From Chthoniobacter flavus (GTDB taxonomy: Bacteria > Verrucomicrobiota > Verrucomicrobiia > Chthoniobacterales > Terrimicrobiaceae): a stretch of DNA of 12,291 nucleotides. The stretch is taken from contig CAMBAQ010000044.1 in assembly GCA_945863785.1 (NCBI GenBank), positions 1 through 12,291 on the forward strand, read 5' to 3'. The position numbers were made by a program, and so were the translations under genes. Shown in pieces: positions 1 to 6,736 of the stretch; positions within the stretch are counted from its first letter, which is position 1, and each line of letters begins with the position of its first letter. The notes beneath the pieces were generated by a model. That model had not been told where the DNA came from and made no database searches. It saw nothing but the letters and a program-made list of their open reading frames with translations.

Positions 1-797
1 TCTTCCAGCGAGCATCTGCGAACGGCCGCAATTTTTTCGGCGACGAGGCGGGTGTGGGCGGGTTCACAGCGTTGACCGCGATGGGGGACAGGAGCTAGAT
101 AGGGACAATCCGTCTCGACCATAAAGGCGTCCGCCGGAATGGCGGCCACTACTTCGCGGACGGGTTCCGCATTTTTAAAAGTGATGATGCCGGTGAAGGA
201 AACGAGGTGTCCGAGATCGAGCAGATCTTGCGCTTGGGCGGGGGTATTTCCAAAGCAGTGAAAGACAGCCCTTAAGCGACCCGAGAAGGGTTTGAGAATA
301 TCCAACGTATCATCCCATGCGCTTCGTTGGTGGATGACGACATTGAGCCCGAGATCGGCTGCGAGTTCCAATTGCGCCTCAAAAGCTTCGGCCTGGGCGG
401 CCTTGTAAGCGCCGTCAATGATCGCCGCCTCGGTATCGCTCGCCATTTCCGCCTGAAGTGCGCTGAGCGCGGGGGAGGAGGCGAGTTGCTCGGACGGCAG
501 GCGGTAATAATCCATCCCTGTCTCGCCGATCGCCGCGACCTTCGGATGGGTAGCCAACTCGCGAAGCGCGGGGAGCCAGTCTCCGGTCTCCTCGCTCACG
601 TTGGTGGGATGCAATCCCACGACGGCATAAACGGAATTGTATTTCTCAGCGAGGGCCACCGCCCGCCGACTGCTCTCGATCCCCGTGCCGATGCTGATGA
701 TGCGAGTGACTCCAGCCAACCTCGCCGCCTCGATAACGGAAGGCAGATCACTTTGAAAATCCGGATAGTCGAGGTGGGCGTGCGTGTCGATGAGCAT
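1..797 (-). CDS. tatD: TatD-family metal-dependent DNase/hydrolase (3' end off window)
   Basis: This is a TIM-barrel metallo-hydrolase of the TatD family, whose members are Mg/Mn-dependent 3'-5' exonucleases or DNases. The reading frame stays open to the left window edge, giving 265 residues; about 10-20 C-terminal residues are probably missing. Visible family motifs are DTHAHLD at the N-terminus (metal ligands H6 and H8), GETGMDYYR (E92), VIHQR (H156), VFHCF (H180) and VETDCPYLAP (D230). I chose the ATG at 797 because family members usually start right at M-x-I-D-T-H. An in-frame ATG at 806 would add three residues, and neither start has a clear ribosome binding site. About 39 residues lie between YYR and the FEAQLELA helix, where relatives I know have roughly a dozen, so there is a likely Ala-rich insertion of about 25 residues. 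The gene starts 33 bases after the xerC/D-like stop, in the same frame, and is probably co-transcribed with it. The family assignment is secure; the exact substrate is not. Confidence 0.93.
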   Translation of the reverse strand, partial: MLIDTHAHLDYPDFQSDLPSVIEAARLAGVTRIISIGTGIESSRRAVALAEKYNSVYAVVGLHPTNVSEETGDWLPALRELATHPKVAAIGETGMDYYRLPSEQLASSPALSALQAEMASDTEAAIIDGAYKAAQAEAFEAQLELAADLGLNVVIHQRSAWDDTLDILKPFSGRLRAVFHCFGNTPAQAQDLLDLGHLVSFTGIITFKNAEPVREVVAAIPADAFMVETDCPYLAPVPHRGQRCEPAHTRLVAEKIAAVRRCSLE

Positions 798-830
798 GGG
801 GAGCATGCTGGGGGGATTCGCCGTGGAGAT

Positions 831-1721
831 TCAAGCTCGGGGGTGAAATTTTTTGATCACGGCAGCGAGGCCGCTTTTTTCCACGTGAGTGTAAACCTGC
901 GTGGTCGAGATGTCCGCATGACCGAGAAGCTCCTGAATGATGCGGAGATCGGCCCCGCCGCCAAGGAGGTGCGTGGCAAAGCTGTGACGCATGAGGTGGG
1001 GATAGACATTGATCTCCAGTCCGGCACGAGCCGCGTATTTTTTGATGAGCTGCTGAATCCGCTCCGGCGTGAGTTTGCGTCCGCGAACGGAAAGGAAGAT
1101 CTCCGCGCCGCTGCGCCGCGACACGAGCCCCGGCCGCTCTTTCTCCAGATAAAGGCGAATGGCGTCCCTCGCCGGCGCGCCCACCGGCACAAGGCGGGTT
1201 TTGTTTCCCTTGCCCGTGATGCGAATGAAGCCGGCATCGAGTTCGATATTTTCCAATCGTGCGGAACACAGCTCGGAAACTCGGAGGCCGCTGGAATAAA
1301 GAAGTTCCAACATCGCGCGATCGCGGAGCCCGAGTGGATCTTCTGCCCTCACGCTCTCCAGAAGTTTGAGCACATCGGAGGCGTTCATGGTTTCCGGAAG
1401 GGATTTTTCCGGACGAGGCAGGGTGAGTGTTTCGGCGGGGTTTTCAGGCCACTTGTGTCGCGAAGCCAGAAAGCGAAAAAAGATGCGCACCGCCACGGCC
1501 TCAAGGCGCACCGAGGACGCCATGAGCCCCGAGCGTTTGCGAAAAACCAAAAAGTCGGTGATCTGCTGAGGTTCCACAGACAGCCAATCCTTCGCAGGCG
1601 TGTTTTTTTGTATCCAATCACAAAACCCTTCCAGTGAGCGCTGGACCGAGAGTTGGTAATTTGCCGAGAGCCCCCGCTCGGTCGCAAGATACATGAGGAA
1701 CCCCTCGATTTCCGCTGTCAT
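831..1721 (-). CDS. xerD: Tyrosine recombinase XerC/XerD
   Basis: Site-specific tyrosine recombinase of the Xer type, which resolves chromosome dimers at dif together with a partner recombinase and FtsK. The N-terminal SAM-like core-binding domain (EIEGFLMYLATERGLS onward, about 85 residues) is followed by the catalytic domain. Counted from a possible GTG start at 1754, the catalytic set is complete: R158 (SSGLRVSEL), K182 (GKGNKTR), H253 and R256 (HLMRHSFATHLL), H279 (LLGHADIST) and nucleophile Y288 (TQVYTHV). I prefer the ATG at 1721, which gives 296 residues, close to the roughly 298 of E. coli XerD, and places the conserved helix at the N-terminus. The GTG at 1754 would give 307. The sequence resembles XerD more than XerC, but the two are hard to separate by eye. 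It is the first gene of a probable two-gene unit with tatD. I saw no dif-like site in the window. Confidence 0.92.
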   Translation of the reverse strand: MTAEIEGFLMYLATERGLSANYQLSVQRSLEGFCDWIQKNTPAKDWLSVEPQQITDFLVFRKRSGLMASSVRLEAVAVRIFFRFLASRHKWPENPAETLTLPRPEKSLPETMNASDVLKLLESVRAEDPLGLRDRAMLELLYSSGLRVSELCSARLENIELDAGFIRITGKGNKTRLVPVGAPARDAIRLYLEKERPGLVSRRSGAEIFLSVRGRKLTPERIQQLIKKYAARAGLEINVYPHLMRHSFATHLLGGGADLRIIQELLGHADISTTQVYTHVEKSGLAAVIKKFHPRA

Positions 1722-1806
1722 GGCTTGCCCGTTCCGATCATGGAGCGTATTCACGTCTTAACTTCATCAAATGCCAATTCCGGATTTTCAAAACCTCCAG
1801 TATCCG
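1722..1806. promoter_or_regulatory. Divergent intergenic region between xerD and the lipoprotein gene
   Basis: This short AT-richer region separates two divergent genes and should hold promoters for both. On the minus strand a -35-like TTGGCA (1772-1777) lies 18 bases from TGAATA (1748-1753), a weak -10. If it is real, transcription begins close to 1741 and the ATG at 1721 would be the xerD start. I could not pick a convincing plus-strand promoter. The region's role is inferred mainly from gene orientation. Confidence 0.25.
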
Positions 1807-2289
1807 ATGCTCCGCAAAAAGCTGAGCATGACATTTCTTCTGAAAGTCTCGGTATTTTTCACGTCCCTTTTGTTGGCGCTCGCAATCGCCGGTTGCGCCA
1901 CTCCAAAAAAAGAACCGACCCGAGTCAAACCGAAGCCGGAAGCGGCGGCGAAGAAAACCCAGATTCCTTCGCTGTCTTGGTTGAAATTTCCTAAAAAGAC
2001 CCCACCGCCGCCATTGGCCACCCCGATCGATTGGACAGGCGTCATTCGACTGGTGAATGAGGATGAGCGGTTCGTGCTCATTCAGGCGCAGGGAGGAAGA
2101 GGAGTCATTGCGGGCGAAAAATATCTTTGTATTCGGGACGCAGCGGAAACCGGTGTATTGCGCATGACGGCGCTTAGAAATCCCCCTTTCCTGATTGCCG
2201 ACATTTTCAGCGGAGATCCCCTTGCCGGCGATAAGGTTTACTTACCTAGTCCCACCGTGGTCGCTCCAAGTCAGCCGCCCCCTCCCTAA
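1807..2289 (+). CDS. Small Pro/Lys-rich lipoprotein, function unknown
   Basis: Predicted secreted lipoprotein of 160 residues. The N-terminus has basic residues (RKK), a hydrophobic stretch (about residues 10-27) and a lipobox LAIAGC, so Cys30 should be lipidated. Ala at position +2 does not match the Asp inner-membrane retention signal and so fits the outer membrane by the enterobacterial rule. A Lys/Pro/Ala-rich linker (about 33-72) leads to a compact domain (about 74-146, from DWTGVIRLVNEDERFVLI to GDPLAGDKVYLP). The order of that domain, beta strands then G-x-x-Y-L and a GD-x-V end, looks like a small beta-barrel, but I do not recognise a named family. The C-terminus is Pro-rich. I chose the ATG at 1807 because it gives a proper basic n-region. 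ATGs at 1771 and 1828 are in frame too, and none has a clear ribosome binding site. It lies 94 bases upstream of the TolC-like gene on the same strand, so a shared role in the outer membrane is possible but unproven. Confidence 0.8.
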   Translation: MLRKKLSMTFLLKVSVFFTSLLLALAIAGCATPKKEPTRVKPKPEAAAKKTQIPSLSWLKFPKKTPPPPLATPIDWTGVIRLVNEDERFVLIQAQGGRGVIAGEKYLCIRDAAETGVLRMTALRNPPFLIADIFSGDPLAGDKVYLPSPTVVAPSQPPPP

Positions 2290-2383
2290 CCCGAGACAAG
2301 CAGCTCTTGCTCAAAATTCTTTTCACCGGCAAATCGTTGTCTAATGTCACTTGCAGATCAGTAAAACAACTACCACGTTTCCT

Positions 2384-4267
2384 ATGCTCCTTAGAGATAC
2401 CCGCACCCTTGCCGCTTTTTTGTTTTTGACCATTCCCGCCGTGTTGGCCCAATCGCCGACGCCGAGCTCGGAGTTTAAAGACCTGCCCACGCCGCCGCCC
2501 TTACCGCAATTCACCCCGCTTCCGCTTGCTCCGGTGAGCCCTGCGGCTTCGGCCACCGCTTCACCCACGCCGCTTCCGGATGGCACCTTGCCGCTTCCAA
2601 TACCCGCAATCCCTCCCGCCCCAGCCCTACCCGCATTGCAACCCATCCAAGGCGAGCAAGCCCCTCCCGTACCCGCCCAAGCAAGCGAACCTCTCGCTCC
2701 CGGAGCTGAAACCCAGACCCTCCAAGACAGCGGCAAGGCAGCCATGACCAAAGAAATGGCCGTAACTGAGTTTTACAAACAACTCGATGCGTTGATCGCC
2801 CAACAACGCAACCCAAAGGTGCCAGACATGAAGCTGGAAGATGCCATCAAATTAGCGCTCAAGAAAAATCCCGACATCCTCGATGGGGTCCAAAAGCTCA
2901 ACCTCACATCTGGGCAGATGATCAGCGTGCGCTCCAAAATCACTCCCCAAGTTTCTCTGACATCGGATTATGGCTACACGACGCGCGAACTGAATCAGGT
3001 CGAAATCGGCAGCGCGAACATGAATAACCAGATTTGGAATATCAATCTCGAGTTTAACCAACTTCTTTATGATGGAGGCGCCACCATTTCGAGCATCCGA
3101 GCGGCGATTGCCAGCGAGCATGGTTCCTACTTCCAGCTTCGAGCCACAATCGACCAAGTGATCTCCGACGTGAAAATCAATTTCTCCGAGATCGTCCTCA
3201 ACCGAGCGCTTATCATCGCAAACCAACAATCCGTGGACCTCCTCACCGAGCAACTGAAAGATCAACGGAACCGCTATGAGGCAGGCACCGTACCGCGCTT
3301 CAACGTGCTTCAGGCCGAGGTTGCTCTGGCCAATGCGAAGCCTCCGCTCATCCAAGCTCAGAATAACTACCGTGTTTCCATGTATAGGCTCGTCCGCCTG
3401 CTTGGAATGGATTATCCACCCGGATTCCCTAGCGAGGTTCCTTTCAATATAGTGGGTAAGCTGGACTACAAACCCCGCACCCTCAACCCCGATGACTCGA
3501 TTCGCACCGCCGTGGCCCGTAATCCGGGCCTCAAGGCTCAACGCCAAAGCATTCTGTCCACCGCAGCTAAGGTCAACGAACAGGTGGCGGGATATCTGCC
3601 GGTCATCAAGGCCCGGGCGGCTCAAACTAACACTAGTGATATGATGACCTCGAATCTCTCCAACGTCGTGTCGGGCTGGTTTTTGGGGATCAATGGCTCA
3701 TGGGCGCTGTGGGACGGACTGCTCACCTATGGCAATGTGAAGCAGGCGAAGGCCCAACTGGATTCCTCCAAAATCAACTACGACAATGGCGTTCGGGAGG
3801 TCATCCTTCAAGTTCAACAGGCCATTTCCAACTTACTTGAAGCGAAGGAAACCGTGGATAGCCAAGAGGCCAGCGTTGTCCAAGGCGTAGAGGCACTGAG
3901 GTTGTCACAGGAGCGCCTCGATGCCGGAGCCGGCACGCAGCTGGATGTGCTCAATCAACAAACATCCCTCCTTCAGTCGCAGACCTTTCTTCTTCAAGCC
4001 TATTTCAGCTACATCAAAGGCATAGCAGAATACGAACGCGCCCTGTCCATCGACACGCGCTACGAGGAATTTTTCGATGATCCCCTCACCCGCCCCGAGG
4101 CCAAACGCTTTAAAAACCTTAACAATCCGGATCGCCCACAGCCCACGCTTCCACGCGCTCTCCGGAAAAGCGACCCAATCAAACCCATCATTGAGGCCAC
4201 TCCGACCCCCACTCCTGCCCCCAAAGGACAGGGCACCCCGACCGCCAAGGCGCCCAAGGGAAACTAG
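2384..4267 (+). CDS. TolC-family outer-membrane efflux/secretion protein with Pro-rich N-terminal linker
   Basis: Outer-membrane factor of the TolC/OEP family: a trimeric channel that, with an inner-membrane pump and periplasmic adaptor, exports drugs or proteins. The 627-residue protein starts with a signal peptide (cleavage likely after AVLA, residue 22). An extremely Pro/Ala-rich linker follows (about 25-104), then a short helical stretch. Two OEP repeats begin at KLEDAIKLALKKNPDIL (about 150) and near DSIRTAVARNPGLKAQRQ. Typical signatures are the long coiled helices, LRLSQERLDAGAGTQLDVLNQQ near the end, and aromatic strand segments such as FNQLLYDGG and SWALWDG. A basic, Pro/Thr-rich tail of about 70 residues closes it. 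It is longer than the usual 430-500 residues because of the linker and tail. I chose the ATG at 2384; an upstream TTG at 2351 would put an odd extension before the signal peptide. Only a -10-like TCTAAT (2340-2345) is seen upstream. No pump or adaptor gene adjoins it, so the substrate is unknown. Confidence 0.92.
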   Translation: MLLRDTRTLAAFLFLTIPAVLAQSPTPSSEFKDLPTPPPLPQFTPLPLAPVSPAASATASPTPLPDGTLPLPIPAIPPAPALPALQPIQGEQAPPVPAQASEPLAPGAETQTLQDSGKAAMTKEMAVTEFYKQLDALIAQQRNPKVPDMKLEDAIKLALKKNPDILDGVQKLNLTSGQMISVRSKITPQVSLTSDYGYTTRELNQVEIGSANMNNQIWNINLEFNQLLYDGGATISSIRAAIASEHGSYFQLRATIDQVISDVKINFSEIVLNRALIIANQQSVDLLTEQLKDQRNRYEAGTVPRFNVLQAEVALANAKPPLIQAQNNYRVSMYRLVRLLGMDYPPGFPSEVPFNIVGKLDYKPRTLNPDDSIRTAVARNPGLKAQRQSILSTAAKVNEQVAGYLPVIKARAAQTNTSDMMTSNLSNVVSGWFLGINGSWALWDGLLTYGNVKQAKAQLDSSKINYDNGVREVILQVQQAISNLLEAKETVDSQEASVVQGVEALRLSQERLDAGAGTQLDVLNQQTSLLQSQTFLLQAYFSYIKGIAEYERALSIDTRYEEFFDDPLTRPEAKRFKNLNNPDRPQPTLPRALRKSDPIKPIIEATPTPTPAPKGQGTPTAKAPKGN

Positions 4268-4289
4268 CCCCAGAAATTTGATCGCCTCA

Positions 4290-4964
4290 ATGGCTGATAA
4301 ATCATGTCCGTTTGAGACGTTTCCCCGTCTCAATCTGCATAGGATCCGGGCGGCGTTCATCCAACGCGCACCGGATGTCGATGTGCAAGCCGACCGACAA
4401 GTTGCTCTCGCGCGACTGAAGTCGATCCATCTGACCACAATGGAATGTGCGGGCTTTGCGAGGATGCCTCTGGCTCAAGCCGAACAAGTCCACAGCGCGC
4501 ATGTTCGAATTGTGACGAAGGAGACGCCTTATCCTGTGCCGGAATGTGATGCCCTCGTCACCACCGAGGCCGGACTCTGCCTTGGCATTTACGTTGCCGA
4601 TTGTGCCGCTGTCTATCTTGCGGACAAGCACGGGCGAGGCATTGCTCTAGCCCACTCGGGACGCAAGGGAACAGACCTCGGCATCGTCACTCAAACCATC
4701 GCCACACTCTGCGCGACGATCCGAGCCAACCCCAGCGACATCATCATGCAAATCTCGCCCTGCATACGACCACCTCACTCTGAGGTTGATTTTGCTTCAG
4801 ATATCCGAGCTCAAGCGGCCGCCGCTGGGTTGACGGAAATCCACGATTGTGGATATTGCACCGCCTCAAATCCCACGGCGTATTATTCGTATCGCCGCGA
4901 GAAAGGACGCACCGGACGCCATCTCGCGCTCCTAGCTATCGCCACCCCACCCGCCTCGTCGTAA
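4290..4964 (+). CDS. pgeF: PgeF/YfiH-family (laccase-domain) protein, divergent
   Basis: Member of the PgeF/YfiH (DUF152, multicopper polyphenol oxidoreductase) family. Characterised members act on purine nucleosides or edit peptidoglycan precursors by removing wrongly inserted L-Ser. The protein is 224 residues, slightly short for the family (about 240-250). The metal-site residues are visible: H68 in EQVHSAHV, C105 in VADCAAVYL and H122 in LAHSGRKGT. The C-terminal block YYSYRREKGRTGRHLALLAI matches the usual FFSYRR...TGR ending. Unusual features are HSGRKG where most members have HAGWRG, and SPCIRPPHSEVDF in place of GP-x-I-x-x-x-x-YEV. The start at 4290 is the first ATG after the TolC-like stop. 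The frame stays open upstream but that part lies inside tolC. The 22-base gap suggests co-transcription with tolC. No ribosome binding site is evident. The family call is firm; the activity is inferred from relatives. Confidence 0.87.
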   Translation: MADKSCPFETFPRLNLHRIRAAFIQRAPDVDVQADRQVALARLKSIHLTTMECAGFARMPLAQAEQVHSAHVRIVTKETPYPVPECDALVTTEAGLCLGIYVADCAAVYLADKHGRGIALAHSGRKGTDLGIVTQTIATLCATIRANPSDIIMQISPCIRPPHSEVDFASDIRAQAAAAGLTEIHDCGYCTASNPTAYYSYRREKGRTGRHLALLAIATPPASS

Positions 4965-4983
4965 TATGCCCACACACCTTGCG

Positions 4984-5012
4984 TTGACTTGCCTCGCCCC
5001 TCGCTTTAAGTA
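4984..5012 (+). promoter_or_regulatory. Possible sigma70-type promoter of the ATPase pair
   Basis: In the 70-base gap before the first ATPase gene, TTGACT (4984-4989, one mismatch to the -35 consensus) is followed after 17 bases by TAAGTA (5007-5012), a poor -10 match. TTTAAG (5005-5010) is a better -10 match but lies only 15 bases away. The -35 quality and the position 20-50 bases before the start codon support a promoter here; the exact -10 is uncertain. Confidence 0.4.
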
Positions 5013-5034
5013 GAAGCCCGCCCTAATAAAATTC

Positions 5035-6729
5035 GTGTCTCAGAACGACGATTACATAGTTGAAATCCTACGGGACCTTGGAATGGTAACCCGCGCCCAA
5101 GTCGAGAATGCCCGCGCCAATGTTGGGCCCGACGGACTCCTTTCCACGCTCGTCCATAATGGCGTGGTCACCGAGGATGATATCGCTCGCACACTCGCCG
5201 CGCAGAACAGCATGGAATTTGTCGATCTGGAAAATACCCAGGTCGATCGTAAGCTCATTGATCTTCTGGATGCCGATGACGCCCGCCGTTACCAAGCGAT
5301 CCCCATCGGGATGCGTGACGGCATTCTTATTATTGCACTTAGCGATCCCATGGCCATGCATAACATGGATGGGCTTACTTACAAATTGCGACGTGAGATA
5401 GAGTTTGTTTGCTCAACGCACGAAGCGGTTAAGAAATTAATTACAAAATATTATGGCGATGCCGATGACGCCACCTCGTCCCTCCTCAAGGGGATGACGA
5501 TGAATGAGGGGTCTGCGTCTAAGATGGATGAGGATGAGGAAGCCGACACGGAAGGGGATGCTCCGATCATCAAACTCGTTTCCCTGCTTTTGCTCGAAGC
5601 CTATACAAACCGCGCCAGCGACATTCACATCGAGCCACTTGAGAACAAATTACGAATCCGCTTTCGCATTGATGGCGTCCTTCAGGAAATGCAAGCCCCG
5701 CCGAAGCGCTTGCATTCCGCTATAGTCAGCCGACTCAAAATCATGTCCCGCTCGATGAGTATAGCCGAGAGACGTCTACCGCAGGACGGCCGCATTCAGA
5801 TTCGCCTCGGTGACAAATCGGTGGATCTTCGCGTGTCCACTATCCCAACTGTCCATGGCGAGAGTGTCGTGATGCGAATTTTGGATAAAACCTCGCTGAT
5901 GCTTGGCCTTCCGGATTTGGGATTCCTCTCGGACGACCAGGCCAAGTTTGAGCAATGTATAGCTCTCCCTGACGGCATCATCCTTGTCACAGGACCCACT
6001 GGATCGGGGAAAACAACCACCCTCTATGGTTGCCTGAACTACATGAACAAGCCGGACCGCAAGCTCATCACGGTCGAAGATCCGGTCGAGTATCAGATGA
6101 ACGGCATCAACCAAGTCCCGGTCAACGCCAGCATCGGCATGACGTTTCCCGCCGCGCTAAGGTCGATGCTGCGCCAAGCTCCGAATATTATCATGATCGG
6201 TGAGATTCGCGACTATGAGACCGCCAGCATTGCCGTTAACGCCTCGCTCACCGGCCACTTGGTTCTCTCTACGCTTCATACAAATGACGCCCCGAGTGCG
6301 ATCGCTCGCTTGGTGGATATCGGAATCAAGCCCTTCCTTGTTTCCAGTTCCGTGAGGGCCGTTGTCGCTCAGCGTCTCGTTAGGAAACTCTGCACTTTCT
6401 GCAAAGCCGCCGGCGAGCTCACCGAATACGAGATGAGCGCCCTTCAGATCGAACCTGGCATGCTCAAACAGGCCAGTGTCATGCGCCCTATCGGATGCGA
6501 CAAGTGTCGGGGCAAAGGCTTTCGCGGCCGGATGGGCATCTTTGAAATGTTCCTTGTCGATGATGAAGTGAGAAACATGATCAACAACAACGCCTCCACC
6601 ATAGCCCTCCGTCAACGCGCTAGGGAACTCGGTATGCGCACCCTGCGCGAAGACGGCGTGCGTAAGGTTCTTTCCGGAATGACCACAGCCGATGAGGTCA
6701 TCAGCACCACGATGTCGGATCTCGAGTAA
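5035..6729 (+). CDS. PilB/GspE-family assembly ATPase, first of a tandem pair
   Basis: Hexameric cytoplasmic ATPase of the type II secretion/type IV pilus family, which drives (pseudo)pilus assembly. The 564-residue protein begins with an MshEN-like N-terminal domain (about 1-140) that includes LLSTLVHNGVVTEDDIARTLAAQ-type helices. An acidic linker (about 160-180) follows, then the N2 domain (SDIHIEP; RLPQDGR at 247-253) and the ATPase core. Walker A GPTGSGKTT starts at G320, the Walker B glutamate is E390 in MIGEIRD, and the His box is TGHLVLSTLHTND (406-418). A tetracysteine zinc site is C453, C456, C488 and C491. Oddly, the segment before Walker B reads LRQAPN, where the family usually has LRQDPD. 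Translation probably begins at GTG 5035, since no better start precedes the conserved helix; there is no clear ribosome binding site. The second ATPase follows after 7 bases, so the two are surely co-transcribed. PilB versus GspE cannot be decided, because no pilus or secretin genes adjoin. Confidence 0.94.
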   Translation: MSQNDDYIVEILRDLGMVTRAQVENARANVGPDGLLSTLVHNGVVTEDDIARTLAAQNSMEFVDLENTQVDRKLIDLLDADDARRYQAIPIGMRDGILIIALSDPMAMHNMDGLTYKLRREIEFVCSTHEAVKKLITKYYGDADDATSSLLKGMTMNEGSASKMDEDEEADTEGDAPIIKLVSLLLLEAYTNRASDIHIEPLENKLRIRFRIDGVLQEMQAPPKRLHSAIVSRLKIMSRSMSIAERRLPQDGRIQIRLGDKSVDLRVSTIPTVHGESVVMRILDKTSLMLGLPDLGFLSDDQAKFEQCIALPDGIILVTGPTGSGKTTTLYGCLNYMNKPDRKLITVEDPVEYQMNGINQVPVNASIGMTFPAALRSMLRQAPNIIMIGEIRDYETASIAVNASLTGHLVLSTLHTNDAPSAIARLVDIGIKPFLVSSSVRAVVAQRLVRKLCTFCKAAGELTEYEMSALQIEPGMLKQASVMRPIGCDKCRGKGFRGRMGIFEMFLVDDEVRNMINNNASTIALRQRARELGMRTLREDGVRKVLSGMTTADEVISTTMSDLE

Positions 6730-6736
6730 AACCACC

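Noticed and set aside
327..1637. A 436-codon open frame on the plus strand opposite tatD and xerD
   Set aside because: It is antisense to two genes with complete family motifs, crosses both of them, and its translation resembles no known domain. It is a by-product of codon bias in the opposite strand.
831..1721. The tyrosine recombinase as a sign of an integron, integrative element or phage
   Set aside because: Its size and motifs are those of chromosomal XerC/D. It sits with tatD, and no attachment site, tRNA gene, transposase or phage gene is seen nearby.
2852..3625. A 257-codon minus-strand frame inside the TolC-like gene
   Set aside because: It is entirely antisense to a clear OEP domain, with no signature of its own.
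4077..4289. Possible 71-residue N-terminal extension of the PgeF protein overlapping tolC
   Set aside because: The extension is Pro/Arg-rich out-of-frame reading of the tolC 3' end. Family members begin near the ATG at 4290.
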